NCBI RefSeq assembly: GCF_006265175.1
Contig: NZ_VDCQ01000010.1
Location: forward strand, 113,457 to 177,456
Length of the DNA: 64,000 nt
Source: Paenibacillus hemerocallicola
Lineage (GTDB): Bacteria; Bacillota; Bacilli; Paenibacillales; NBRC-103111
Direction: 5' to 3'
The notes under the pieces were generated by a model. The model saw only the letters and a list, made by a program, of their open reading frames with translations, was not told the DNA's origin and did not search any database. Both the position numbers and the translations under genes were made by a program. Every line of letters starts with the position of its first letter. Positions within the stretch are counted from its first letter, which is position 1. This document shows positions 8,952 through 18,180 of the stretch, piece after piece.

Positions 8952-10052
8952 CTATGCAAATATTTCGCAAAACTTGGACAGCTCCCCGATCACTTTGTCC
9001 GCCGTAACTTGCTTGCCGAATTTGCGCAGAAGCCCCTTGCGCGCCTCGACGGCCCGTACCTTGGCTTCCGATTGCCTTTTGGCGACGGTTCGCATTTTTT
9101 TGCACAGATCGGTCCTGGAAGGCTCCGCCCATACATGTCCGATAAAAGCGCGGTTTTCGTTATCCGTAATTTCCACGAATTGTTCGACCTCGATCAAATG
9201 CGAGTTGCGAGAGTTCATGAAGTCGACCTGCCCGCTCCAATTCGTCCCGATTACCGGCATTTCCATCAGCATCGCCTCGAAAAACGGTCTCCCCCAGCCT
9301 TCCCCGCGGGTCGGCAGCACGAAAGCGTCGCATGCGCGGTACAGCTGGAGCAGCTCTTCCGGGGACAGCATCTGATCAATGATGTAGACGGGCGGCTTCT
9401 CGCGCTTCGGCTTCGGGTGGGCCTCGATCTGCTCCACCAGCAAGCCTTCCTTGTTGTTGTCGCGGATTTTGATGACGAGCGCGATATCGTCCTGCCGGGA
9501 AAATTCGTCCAGAAAAGCGTCAAGCAGAACGTCGTAGCCTTTGCGCCGCTTCAGGTCGAAGACGGACAAAAAGCGGAACGATTCCCTTACGGGCAGCGGC
9601 AGGACAGGACCGTCAGGCGTATAGCGGTCCGTCTCGAAAAAATTGGGTATTAGCCGGATCGGTACGTTTACGCCGGAGCTCACGAATGTCGTTTTGTTGA
9701 ACGAGCTCTGCACCCACACTTCGTCGAAGCTGTTCAACTCGGGCACCCAGCTGTCCGGAATGCGGTCCGTCTCGAATGTGGTGCGGGCGATATTGACGCG
9801 AAATTCCGGCCTGCGCCGGACGTAGGAGCCGACCCAATTGTACAAATAAATATCGTTCGAGACGAGCTCCGTCGTTTCGAATGAAGAGATAAAACGCTCC
9901 TCCTCCGGGTCCTGCAGCTTGTGCCTCTCGTCTGCATCCCTTGCCTCGATCCGCACGCGGAACCCGGCCTCGTGCAGCATGCGCAGCAATATCCGGTTTC
10001 CTTCCGCGAGTCCGTGTCCGTTGTAAAAAATGCCTTCCAGCAACACATTCAC
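8952..10052 (-). CDS. GT4 glycosyltransferase, fourth of four tandem paralogues
   Basis: Retaining GT-B glycosyltransferase of about 366 residues. The C-terminal half has GEGWGRPFFEAMLMEMPVIG, the nucleotide-sugar binding E-x7-E region, followed by TNWSGQVDFMN. An ATG at 10085 would overlap the preceding gene by 8 bases. The GTG at 10052 follows AAGGAGGT with 11-base spacing and gives VNVLLEGIFYNGHG, which aligns with the N-termini of the three paralogues, so it is preferred. Together the four genes probably build a repeating or graded oligosaccharide. Donors are unknown. Confidence 0.88.
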   Translation of the reverse strand: MNVLLEGIFYNGHGLAEGNRILLRMLHEAGFRVRIEARDADERHKLQDPEEERFISSFETTELVSNDIYLYNWVGSYVRRRPEFRVNIARTTFETDRIPDSWVPELNSFDEVWVQSSFNKTTFVSSGVNVPIRLIPNFFETDRYTPDGPVLPLPVRESFRFLSVFDLKRRKGYDVLLDAFLDEFSRQDDIALVIKIRDNNKEGLLVEQIEAHPKPKREKPPVYIIDQMLSPEELLQLYRACDAFVLPTRGEGWGRPFFEAMLMEMPVIGTNWSGQVDFMNSRNSHLIEVEQFVEITDNENRAFIGHVWAEPSRTDLCKKMRTVAKRQSEAKVRAVEARKGLLRKFGKQVTADKVIGELSKFCEIFA

Positions 10053-10077
10053 GCTTCTTCCGTACCTCCTTCGATCG

Positions 10078-11178
10078 TCAGACATATTTATTCAGCGCCT
10101 CCACGACCCGTGCGGTCAATCGGTCCATCCCATAGTCTTCGAGCAGCTGCTTTCTCGCTTTTTTGCCGGTCGCTGCGGCTTCCGAACGGTGCGCTGCGAC
10201 ATATCGCATTTTTTTCTGCAGATCGCCGAGCGACGGCTCCGCCCAATAATGTCCGTTGAAAAATGGAATCTCGTTGTTTTCAATCCGAATCAGCCGTTCA
10301 ACGTCGACCAAATACGAATTGTATTCGTGCATGAATTCGGTCTGTCCGCTCCAATTCGTCCCGATCACCGGCAATTCCATCAGCATCGATTCGAAAAACG
10401 GCCTTCCCCACCCTTCTCCCCGGCTCGGGAGCACGAAGGCGTCGCACGACCGGTACAGGCCCATCAGCTCCTGCACGGTCAGCATTTGGCCGATGATGTA
10501 CACCGGCGGCTTCTCTTTCCGCTCTTTCGGGTGTTCGCCGATTATTTTCTCCAGCTTTCCGGCGTCGCTTTCTCCGCGGATTTTGATGACGAGAGCTACG
10601 GAATCTTGCGGAGTAAACTCGTTCAGAAACGCTTGCAGGAGCACATCGTACCCTTTGCGCTGCTGCATATCGAATATGGACAAGAACAGGTACCGTTCCG
10701 TCGCAGGCAGCGGCAGGCGTTCGCCTGCCGGCTCGTATTGGCCGACGTCGAAAAAGTTTGGCATCAGCACCAACGGAACGCGAACGCCCGAATTGCGAAA
10801 CGAAGCCAGATTGAACGAGCACTGCAGCCATAGCTCGTCGAAACGGTTCAGCTCCGGTATCCAAAAGTCCGGGACGCGGTCCGTTTCGAACGTCGTGCGG
10901 GCTATGTTGACGCGAAAATCGGGATGGACGCGGACATCGGAACCGACCCGGTTGCTAATGTACACATCGTTTGCGGAAAGGGCTGTTTGCTCGAACGAAG
11001 CAATGTACCGGATTTCGTCCGCGGGCAGGACGGACCGTTTCTCCGCGCGGTCTCTTGCCGAGATTCGTACCCGGTACCCCGCCCCGTCCAAAATACGGAG
11101 CAGGATCCGGTTCCCTTCCGCGAACCCGTGCCCGTTATAGAACATGCCGTCTAGCAAAATATTCACCGATTCTCGCAC
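10078..11178 (-). CDS. GT4 glycosyltransferase, third of four tandem paralogues
   Basis: GT-B glycosyltransferase of 366 residues. N-terminus VNILLDGMFYNGHGFAEGNR is the acceptor-side hallmark of this paralogue set, and the donor site reads GEGWGRPFFESMLMELPVIG. Start at the GTG at 11178 after a GGAGGAGA stretch; a second GTG four codons in is possible. It is followed at close range by the fourth paralogue and separated by 31 bases from the second. The pairwise similarity of the four products is visible over the whole length, so they arose by tandem duplication and may use related donors. Confidence 0.9.
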   Translation of the reverse strand: MRESVNILLDGMFYNGHGFAEGNRILLRILDGAGYRVRISARDRAEKRSVLPADEIRYIASFEQTALSANDVYISNRVGSDVRVHPDFRVNIARTTFETDRVPDFWIPELNRFDELWLQCSFNLASFRNSGVRVPLVLMPNFFDVGQYEPAGERLPLPATERYLFLSIFDMQQRKGYDVLLQAFLNEFTPQDSVALVIKIRGESDAGKLEKIIGEHPKERKEKPPVYIIGQMLTVQELMGLYRSCDAFVLPSRGEGWGRPFFESMLMELPVIGTNWSGQTEFMHEYNSYLVDVERLIRIENNEIPFFNGHYWAEPSLGDLQKKMRYVAAHRSEAAATGKKARKQLLEDYGMDRLTARVVEALNKYV

Positions 11179-11209
11179 CTCTCTCCTCCGCGTCCGCCCT
11201 CCAGCAGTC

Positions 11210-12316
11210 CTACTTCCGGAATTTCTCCAGCTCGGCTTTCACTTTTTTCTCGACAAGCGCCATGTTGTATTTCTCCAGCAGCTCCTTGCGCGCATACTTG
11301 CCTACCGCTTTGGCCTCCTGCCGGTGTTCGTATACGTGTCTCATTTTTTTTCGCAAATCTTCCACGGAAGGCTCCGCCCATTTATGCCCGTTATACATAT
11401 CGTAATCGGGGTTGTTCTTGATCCGAACGAGCTTCTCGACCTGGATCTGATACGAGTTGTGCTCGTTCATGTATTCGGCTTGCCCGCTCCAATTCGTGCC
11501 GATCGTCGGCATCTCCATGATCATCGCCTCGAACAACGGCCTTCCCCAGCCTTCCCCGCGGGTAGGCAGGACGAAGGCGTCGCAGGCCCGGTACAGGCTG
11601 AGCAGTTGGGGCGTCATCAGCATGCGGTCGATGATATGGATCTCCGGCCGCTTGGACATGGGCTTCGAATGGGCTTCCAGCGCTTTAAGCAGCCGCGGCG
11701 TTTCCTCGGGACTGCGAACCTTGATGACGAGCGCCGTATCGTCGTCCGGCTTGAATTCGTCCAAATACGCGCGGATGAGCACATCGTAGCCTTTGCGCTC
11801 GCACAACTGGAACACCGATAGAAACTTGTAGCTTTTCGACAAAGGCAGCGGGAACTTCTCGCCTTCCACGACATATCTCCGGTCATCGAAAAAATAAGGA
11901 ATGAAGCGGATCGGCACCTTCACCCCGGAATCCTGGAACGTCTTGATGTTGAATCGGCACTGCACCCAAACTTCGTTGAACTTGTTCAAAATCGGCACCC
12001 AGCTGGATGGAATCCGGTCCGTCTCGAACGTCGTATGCGCAATATTTACGCGGAAATCGGGTCTGGCTTCCATACGGAACCCGACGTCCCGGTTGAGGAA
12101 TATATCGTTTCCTTTCAGCACGGCCTTCTCCAAATGACGGACATAGTAGAACTCGTCATTCGTCAGGGCCAGCTTCCGTTCCCACTGCCAGTCTCTGGGC
12201 AGCGCCTTGACCTTATACCCGGACCGGTGCAGCATATGCAGAAGCACCCGGTTTCCTTCGGCATAGCCTTTCCCGTTATAAAAAAATCCTTTAAACAAAA
12301 TGTTCAAAGCCGTCAC
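11210..12316 (-). CDS. GT4 glycosyltransferase, second of four tandem paralogues
   Basis: GT-B glycosyltransferase of 368 residues with the set's N-terminus NILFKGFFYNGKGYAEGNR and donor site GEGWGRPLFEAMIMEMPTIG. It is the most divergent of the four (more Lys/Arg, and different loops at 40-110). The GTG start at 12316 has only a modest ribosome site (GGAAAG). It ends 31 bases before the next paralogue. No membrane anchor is visible, so the enzyme probably acts in the cytoplasm on a lipid- or protein-linked acceptor. Confidence 0.88.
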   Translation of the reverse strand: MTALNILFKGFFYNGKGYAEGNRVLLHMLHRSGYKVKALPRDWQWERKLALTNDEFYYVRHLEKAVLKGNDIFLNRDVGFRMEARPDFRVNIAHTTFETDRIPSSWVPILNKFNEVWVQCRFNIKTFQDSGVKVPIRFIPYFFDDRRYVVEGEKFPLPLSKSYKFLSVFQLCERKGYDVLIRAYLDEFKPDDDTALVIKVRSPEETPRLLKALEAHSKPMSKRPEIHIIDRMLMTPQLLSLYRACDAFVLPTRGEGWGRPLFEAMIMEMPTIGTNWSGQAEYMNEHNSYQIQVEKLVRIKNNPDYDMYNGHKWAEPSVEDLRKKMRHVYEHRQEAKAVGKYARKELLEKYNMALVEKKVKAELEKFRK

Positions 12317-12346
12317 CGTTCTTTCCGCTGAATTCAGTCGACCCGG

Positions 12347-13432
12347 TTACCGGAATTTGTCCAGCTCCGCTGCCACCTTTCGCGACGTTTCCTCCATCGA
12401 ATATTTGGACAGCAGATCGGCGCGCGCCTTTTTTCCTATCGCTTTGGCAGCCTCCCGGTTTTCAAAAACATACCGCATTTTCTGCTGCAGATCGGAAAGG
12501 GACGGCTCCGCCCAATAATGTCCGGCCAATTCCGGCACGTTCTTCACCGGCACGAGCCGCTCGACCTTCACCGGAAACGAGTTGTCCTCGCTCATGAACT
12601 CCGTCTGTCCGCTCCAGTTCGTTCCGATAACCGGCATTTCCATAAGCATCGCTTCGAAAAAGGGTCTGCCCCAGCCTTCCCCTCGCGTAGGCAGAACGAA
12701 AGAATCGCAAGTGCGGTACAGCCTGCTCAAATCGTCCGGGATGAGCATGCGCTCGATGACATGCACGCAAGGCCGCAGCCAGGCCGGCTTCGCATGCGCC
12801 TTGATCACCTCGTGCAGCTTGGAAACGAGCTTGCCGCTGCGCACCTTGATGACAAGAGCCGCATCGTCCCGGCTTGAAAATTCGTTCAAAAATGCGCGAA
12901 GCAGCACATCGTACCCTTTTCTTTCCTTCAAATCGAATACGGACAGGAACAAATAAGATTTCCCCACGTTCAGCGGCATGCTGCCGCCTTCCGGGGCAAA
13001 CTGGCTTTCGTCGAAAAAGTTCGGGATGAGCCGAAGTGGCGCCGTCACTCCGGATGCGGCAAAGGTAGATTGATTGAAGGAGCACTGCACCCACACCTCG
13101 TGAAATTTGTTCAGCTCCCGTACCCACGATTGCGGGATGCGGTCCGTTTCGAACGTCGTGCGGCAGATGTTCACGCGGTAATCGGGATCGTGCCGTACCT
13201 CGGAACCGATCCAGTTGCACAAAAACAGATCGCGGGTCGGCAGCGGCGTCTCCTCGAAGGACCGCAAATATGCCGTTTCCCCGGGAGGCAGAATCTGCTG
13301 CTTCACCCACTCTTTATCGACCGGGTTGATCCGCACATGGTGACCGGCCTGCTCCAGTATGCGCAGTAAAATGCGGTTTCCTTCCGCCAAACCGTGTCCG
13401 CTGTAGAACGCTCCTTCCAAACATATATTCAT
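12347..13432 (-). CDS. GT4 glycosyltransferase, first of four tandem paralogues
   Basis: GT-B glycosyltransferase of 361 residues with N-terminus MNICLEGAFYSGHGLAEGNR and donor site GEGWGRPFFEAMLMEMPVIG. Closest in appearance to the fourth paralogue. It follows a methyltransferase gene by 55 bases on the same strand, so the methyltransferase and the four transferases look like one transcription unit running from 14096 to 8952 and possibly on into the GDP-mannose dehydrogenase gene. Confidence 0.9.
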   Translation of the reverse strand: MNICLEGAFYSGHGLAEGNRILLRILEQAGHHVRINPVDKEWVKQQILPPGETAYLRSFEETPLPTRDLFLCNWIGSEVRHDPDYRVNICRTTFETDRIPQSWVRELNKFHEVWVQCSFNQSTFAASGVTAPLRLIPNFFDESQFAPEGGSMPLNVGKSYLFLSVFDLKERKGYDVLLRAFLNEFSSRDDAALVIKVRSGKLVSKLHEVIKAHAKPAWLRPCVHVIERMLIPDDLSRLYRTCDSFVLPTRGEGWGRPFFEAMLMEMPVIGTNWSGQTEFMSEDNSFPVKVERLVPVKNVPELAGHYWAEPSLSDLQQKMRYVFENREAAKAIGKKARADLLSKYSMEETSRKVAAELDKFR

Positions 13433-13487
13433 AGGTCCTGTTCACCCGACTCTCCGATATTCCGCAAGCGAATTGCGCCGCCCGCGT

Positions 13488-14096
13488 TTACGGCTCCTCC
13501 ATGACTTTGCGGCAAACCCATAAACCTTTCGTCTCGACTTTGACGTACCATTTCGGCAGCTCCGAGACGAGCTTGGTCGGCCCCGGCCAAGTGTTCACGT
13601 CATGAAAGGCGATGTATCCGCCGTTCGCGACCATCGGACTCCAATATTCAAAGTCCTCCCGAACAGATGCATAACGGTGGGATGCATCGATAAACAACAG
13701 ACCGATCGGCATTCTTCTCCGCCATTTCCGCGCGGCGTCCACCGTTTTCATCCGTATCGCTTCCACATTTGCGAGAAGACCGAGCTTCCGCAAATTGCCC
13801 TTGAATTCATCCAATACCTCATCCGGATGATCGAGCGGCTTGCCCGGCGGCTTCCAGTTCCATAGGTCGACGGCATGCACCTTGCCCGCTCCGCGGTCTT
13901 GCACCGCACAGGATAGCCAGCACGTCGATTTTCCTTTCCAAGAGCCGAGCTCGACAATCGTAGGCACCGGAGCCTGGTAACGGGCGAGACGATAAAGAGT
14001 CTCTCCTTCATTTGGTTCCAGCCAGCCGGGTACCGACGAAACCATTCGCTGGATGCTTTCGATCCGCTCGCCGGTCTGCTCCTTCTCCGAAGACAT
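13488..14096 (-). CDS. SAM-dependent methyltransferase, class I
   Basis: Protein of 202 residues with motif I as TIVELGSWKGKSTCWL, an acidic VHAVDLW segment and GLLFIDASHRY, which places it in the Methyltransf_24 group related to sugar O-methyltransferases. Start ATG at 14096 with GGAGGGATAATC directly upstream. It is the first gene of the unit that contains the four tandem GT4 genes, and probably caps or modifies the glycan made by them. It is divergent from the GT61 gene at 14325 with a 228-base shared promoter region. Confidence 0.85.
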   Translation of the reverse strand: MSSEKEQTGERIESIQRMVSSVPGWLEPNEGETLYRLARYQAPVPTIVELGSWKGKSTCWLSCAVQDRGAGKVHAVDLWNWKPPGKPLDHPDEVLDEFKGNLRKLGLLANVEAIRMKTVDAARKWRRRMPIGLLFIDASHRYASVREDFEYWSPMVANGGYIAFHDVNTWPGPTKLVSELPKWYVKVETKGLWVCRKVMEEP

Positions 14097-14324
14097 GATT
14101 ATCCCTCCATCCGTGTGTTCATGTACTCATTGAACTTGCTCCCATCTTATGACAAAGGGATAATGCCCGTCATAGAAAAACGGCGGACAGCATGAAAATG
14201 TGCATCTGGACCATACGTTTCGCAAGTTTTACGATTATACCCGCTCCATCTGCCGGGTCCGTCCGGTCTGTTCGGACATATACAAGTAACGATTACGACA
14301 ATCGAAGGAAGGGGGGAGTTGACA

Positions 14325-15443
14325 TTGACCGTTCCAAAGGAGCTGCGGCCGCCGAAGGGGCATTACCGTTCCCCGGACGAATGGATCCGGTCCTCGGGGC
14401 TCGGGGATGACAAGCTGCTCCATTCGTATTACAAATCCGATCCGGTCTATTTGAAGCAACCGCAAGGGCTGGAGCGCCCCGTTCACTGGATGTACCGTTC
14501 GTTCCATGAGCAAAAGTGGAGACAGCGGAAAGGGTACGTCGTCATCATGCCCGGAGGGAGGGTGTGCCGCTCGAGATGCACGATCATCGCCCCGGATCAT
14601 CAAGAAATGTGGGATTTGTCCTGGTTGGTATATCGCGCCTCGAACGACCCGTCGCTCCGTCAGCTAACCCGACTCCCGCCGCTGCGCGAGACGGCTGAAA
14701 CCATAGCGCTTCTGGGCATGCGGGAAAGCGGAATTTACTACCATTGGATGGTAGACGTACTGCCGCGGTTTCATCTGCTCAAGAGGCTCGGTATCCCGGC
14801 GGACAAGTACGTGCTGAACGGAAACTGGCTGGCGCCGTTTCAATTCGAAACGTTGGATATGCTCGGCATTCCCCGCGACCGGCTGCTGTTCAGCGATGAC
14901 GACATGCATCTGAAAGCGAAGCGGCTGCTTGTGCCGGGATGCGAATTCGGCATCGTACCCAAATGGGCGCTTCACTATGTGCGTCGCGAGCTGATGGAGA
15001 AGCCGGGCATTCGGCCGCATGGCAAGGGGGTGCGCCTGTTCATAAGCCGGGCGCGGGCGACGAAACGCAAGCTGCTTAACGAAGCCGAACTGGCGAGCCT
15101 GTTAAGCAGGCACGGATTTCGCAGCGTCGAGCTGGAAACGATGCCGGTGGCCGAACAGATCCGTCTGTTCGCGTCGGCGGACATCGTCGTCGGACCGCAT
15201 GGAGCGGGTCTCACGAACCTGATCTTCTGCAAGCCGGGCACGAAGGTGATCGAATTGTTTTCCCCGAACCATATGCATACGTGCTATCCGGTCATAAGCA
15301 ACCATATGGGCCTGGAGCATTATTACTTGGTCGGCGTCGGCGAGCGCCCGCCCGAGTTCGTCAATCCGCGTATCCACGCGGACGATATCCGGATCGACCC
15401 GAAGGAATTCCGGAGCGTCTTGAAGCTTGCCGGAATTACCTAG
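14325..15443 (+). CDS. GT61 (DUF563) family glycosyltransferase
   Basis: Protein of 372 residues with the family blocks YYHWMVDVLPRFHLL, GPHGAGLTNLIFC and PGTKVIELFSPNHMH. A TTG at 14319 is also in frame, but the TTG at 14325 has GGGGGGAG with 6-base spacing and is preferred. It resembles the gene at 16991 much more than those at 4268 and 25919 (shared P-P-x-x-Y-R-S/T-x-D-E-W start, ISRARA/ISRAKAKKRKLLNE block), so the window holds two GT61 subgroups. It opens a plus-strand run GT61, GT34-like, GT34-like, GT61. Confidence 0.87.
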   Translation: MTVPKELRPPKGHYRSPDEWIRSSGLGDDKLLHSYYKSDPVYLKQPQGLERPVHWMYRSFHEQKWRQRKGYVVIMPGGRVCRSRCTIIAPDHQEMWDLSWLVYRASNDPSLRQLTRLPPLRETAETIALLGMRESGIYYHWMVDVLPRFHLLKRLGIPADKYVLNGNWLAPFQFETLDMLGIPRDRLLFSDDDMHLKAKRLLVPGCEFGIVPKWALHYVRRELMEKPGIRPHGKGVRLFISRARATKRKLLNEAELASLLSRHGFRSVELETMPVAEQIRLFASADIVVGPHGAGLTNLIFCKPGTKVIELFSPNHMHTCYPVISNHMGLEHYYLVGVGERPPEFVNPRIHADDIRIDPKEFRSVLKLAGIT

Positions 15444-15506
15444 GAGCTATTGTGTGGCTCGGAGTTATTACGCAATAGCTCCTAATATGCCGACTGGAGG
15501 TGTCTC

Positions 15507-16214
15507 ATGTCCGTCAACTCGACCATACCGGCGCTGAAGATCGCCTGGACACCCCGAAGCCGAATGCTCGTCTGCAGCTTGGCCGTCGGCGAACCGCACA
15601 TCTCGTGCATGCGGTGGATGGCGCCGACCGCCCGTTATTATGCGGAGCGTCACCGGATGGACCATCTTCTGCTCCCGCTCTATCATACCGGGCTGGATCC
15701 GTCCCGTCCCACCGCTTGGAGCAAAGTAATCGTACTGAACCACATGCTGAAACTGTACGATACCGTAATATGGCTTGATGCCGACACGATAATCGTAAAC
15801 CCCGGCGTCGATATCCGCTCGGAGCTCGATCCGCTCGTTCCGATGCATATGGTCGCCCACCGTCTCGGGCGCAAAACGATCCCGAATACCGGCGTATGGG
15901 TGTGCCACAACGATCCGCGCACATTCGAGCTGCTCGAAGCGGTATGGAACCATACCGAGCTAGTCCACGACGGCTGGTGGGAGCAAGCGGCCCTCATGGA
16001 CTTGATCGGCTACGAGCCGAGGGGACGCGTTTGCCGTTTCCGCAAACCGACCCCCTTTACTCCCTACGTCCGTTTTCTGGACGAAAAGTGGAACAGCCGC
16101 TACACCGCCCCCGCTTCCGAGACGTACATTTTGCATTATTCGGGGCCGGATAAGCCGCTTGCCGATATGGAACGCAAATATAAAACGTTCATCAGACGCA
16201 TCGCCAAGCTATAA
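15507..16214 (+). CDS. GT34-like (GMA12/MNN10-type) glycosyltransferase
   Basis: Protein of 235 residues with a GT-A-like core. LYDTVIWLDADTIIVNP gives the D-x-D metal site, and the later NTGVWVCHNDPRTFELLEAVWN and WWEQAALMDLIGY segments match the galactosyl/xylosyl transferase GMA12/MNN10 group. C-terminal YILHYSGPDKPL supplies the usual C-terminal His region. No signal peptide. ATG start after GGAGGTGTCTC. It is a close paralogue of the next gene, 24 bases downstream. Donor (UDP-Gal or UDP-Xyl) is not determined. Confidence 0.75.
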   Translation: MSVNSTIPALKIAWTPRSRMLVCSLAVGEPHISCMRWMAPTARYYAERHRMDHLLLPLYHTGLDPSRPTAWSKVIVLNHMLKLYDTVIWLDADTIIVNPGVDIRSELDPLVPMHMVAHRLGRKTIPNTGVWVCHNDPRTFELLEAVWNHTELVHDGWWEQAALMDLIGYEPRGRVCRFRKPTPFTPYVRFLDEKWNSRYTAPASETYILHYSGPDKPLADMERKYKTFIRRIAKL

Positions 16215-16238
16215 CCTATTCCGTTAGGTGGGAGTTTC

Positions 16239-16943
16239 GTGAAGAAATCGACAAATATCCCCGTCCTATCATCGCTCAAGTGGAAACGGAGGGAACGTAC
16301 GATATTATGCAGCCTGGCTACCGGCAGCGAACATTTGGAGATGCTTGGTCTCATGGCGCCTACGGCCGCCTACTATGCCCAATTGCATCGCATGGACAGC
16401 TTGCTGCTGCCGCTTCCCGACAAACGTTTGGACCCTTCGCGACCGCCTGCCTGGGACAAAATCGTGTTGATCCACCATATGCTGAAGCTGTACGAAACGG
16501 TCATCTGGATCGATGCCGACGCGATCTTCTGCGATCCGCGGAAAGATATCCGCACCGTGCTGAATACGAGGACGCCGATGCATATGGTCGCGCACAGGAC
16601 GGGGCGAAGAAAAATTCCGAACACCGGCGTATGGATTTGCCGGAGCTTGCCGAAGACGTTCGAGATGCTGCATCACATCTGGAACAGTACCCAGTACGTA
16701 GACCATAGATGGTGGGAGCAAGCGGCGCTTATGGAATTGATCGGCTACGATACGGAGTCGGCAACCTTTCGCGGCGCGACGCCGTATACGCCGCATGTCC
16801 GGTTCATCGACCGCGAGTGGAACAGCCGGAGCTCGGACTGCGCCGTTAACCCGATCATCTACCACTACTGCAGCAAACCGAAGCCTATCGACGACATGTA
16901 TCGAAAGTATGTTGCGTTTATGCAGCGGGTGCTGCAGATGTGA
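16239..16943 (+). CDS. GT34-like glycosyltransferase, paralogue of the preceding gene
   Basis: Protein of 234 residues beginning at GTG after GGTGGGAG. It repeats the same layout as its neighbour: YETVIWIDADAIFCDP, NTGVWICRSLPKTFEMLHHIWN, WWEQAALMELIGYD, EWNSRS and a C-terminal YHYCSKPKPIDDM. Conservation across the full length shows a tandem duplication. Loss of the second D-x-D position (DADAIF against DADTII) is a conservative change. Probably adds a related sugar in the same glycan. Confidence 0.75.
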   Translation: MKKSTNIPVLSSLKWKRRERTILCSLATGSEHLEMLGLMAPTAAYYAQLHRMDSLLLPLPDKRLDPSRPPAWDKIVLIHHMLKLYETVIWIDADAIFCDPRKDIRTVLNTRTPMHMVAHRTGRRKIPNTGVWICRSLPKTFEMLHHIWNSTQYVDHRWWEQAALMELIGYDTESATFRGATPYTPHVRFIDREWNSRSSDCAVNPIIYHYCSKPKPIDDMYRKYVAFMQRVLQM

Positions 16944-16990
16944 CATAAGATTTCCGGCCATCCATGTCCGGGGAAAGAAGGTGAACCGCT

Positions 16991-18112
16991 TTGGCCGACC
17001 AGGATGAGCTTGTTCCTCCTTCCGGGTATTATCGGACGTTTGACGAATGGGCCGAGACATCGGCGTTGGAGGGAGCCCCCTCTTACATCGAAACGCTGCG
17101 GCTGGGCCGCCCCGTCGAGTTCCGGACGCCGATCGGACTGGAGAACCCTCCGCACTGGGCGTTCCGCAATTTGTCTTCGGCGAGAATCCGGGAACGTAAC
17201 GGGACCGTCGCCTTCATGCCGGGCGGGACAGTTTGCGGTACGGAATGCGATATCATTACCCCCGACAACAAGCTGATCGGCGACTACTCCCTGGAATGGA
17301 AGAAACACCCGACCCAGCGGACCATATGGAAGAGAAGCAGTTTGCCTCCGCAGCAAATATGTCCTTATCCCGTAGCCGTACTCGCCCTTAAAGACAGCAA
17401 CATTTACTACCACTGGATGATGGATGTGCTGCCGATGCTTCACCTGCTCAAGCAATCCGGCATCAAGCCGCATTCGTTCGTGATCAACGGCAAGGGTGCC
17501 GCTCCTTTCCAAATCCGGACGCTGGAGATGCTCGGCATTTCCCGGGAACGGATCATACCGAGTCATGACGCACTCCATATCCGCAGCCGCCTGCTCGTGG
17601 TTCCCCGGTGCGTCGGAAAATACCGTTCCAGATGGTCGATCGACTTTTTGCGCCGCGAGCTGATGGACGCGCACGGAATCGAACCGTCGGCGGAAAAGGA
17701 ACGCATCTACATCAGCCGGGCAAAAGCGAAGAAGAGAAAGCTGCTGAACGAGGAGGACGTCATGCGGGTTCTCGGCAATCACGGCTTTCGCAAAGTTCAT
17801 CTGGAAGAGATGACCCTCCCCGAGCAAATCCGGCTGTTCGCCTCCGCCGAAGCCGTCGCCGGCCCGCACGGCGCCGGCTTCACGAATACGGTTTTCTGCA
17901 ATCCCGGCACCCGCGTGATCGAAATGTTCTCCCCGTTGCTCGTGCATACGTGCTATCCGATGCTGAGCGGACTGCTCGGCCTGCAGCATTATTATGTCGT
18001 CGGAACGGGCATGCGGCCTCCCGAATACAAAGATACGCACGACCGGTATGCCGATATCACGGTCAATATCAATCAGTTGAAGCATATTCTGTATATCGCG
18101 GGCTTCCGATAA
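16991..18112 (+). CDS. GT61 (DUF563) family glycosyltransferase
   Basis: Protein of 373 residues from a TTG with an AAGGTG site. Family blocks YYHWMMDVLPMLHLL, GPHGAGFTNTVFC and PGTRVIEMFSPL are present. The Gly-Leu of the usual HGAGL is replaced by Gly-Phe. Subgroup partner of the gene at 14325. The pair brackets the two GT34-like genes, which suggests that a GT61-GT34 unit was duplicated. Followed directly by a strong terminator. Confidence 0.87.
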   Translation: MADQDELVPPSGYYRTFDEWAETSALEGAPSYIETLRLGRPVEFRTPIGLENPPHWAFRNLSSARIRERNGTVAFMPGGTVCGTECDIITPDNKLIGDYSLEWKKHPTQRTIWKRSSLPPQQICPYPVAVLALKDSNIYYHWMMDVLPMLHLLKQSGIKPHSFVINGKGAAPFQIRTLEMLGISRERIIPSHDALHIRSRLLVVPRCVGKYRSRWSIDFLRRELMDAHGIEPSAEKERIYISRAKAKKRKLLNEEDVMRVLGNHGFRKVHLEEMTLPEQIRLFASAEAVAGPHGAGFTNTVFCNPGTRVIEMFSPLLVHTCYPMLSGLLGLQHYYVVGTGMRPPEYKDTHDRYADITVNINQLKHILYIAGFR

Positions 18113-18118
18113 AAAAGG

Positions 18119-18149
18119 AAAAAACCGGAGTCGATGCCTCCGGTTTTTT
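18119..18149 (+). terminator. Strong Rho-independent terminator
   Basis: A6CCGGAG pairs with CTCCGGT6 around TCGATGC; the stem runs straight into its own T run. It ends the GT61/GT34 run and, by symmetry, also serves the convergent methyltransferase gene that stops at 18181. Confidence 0.85.
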
Positions 18150-18180
18150 GATCCGTTAAATGTCCGTGATTGGGTCGGAA

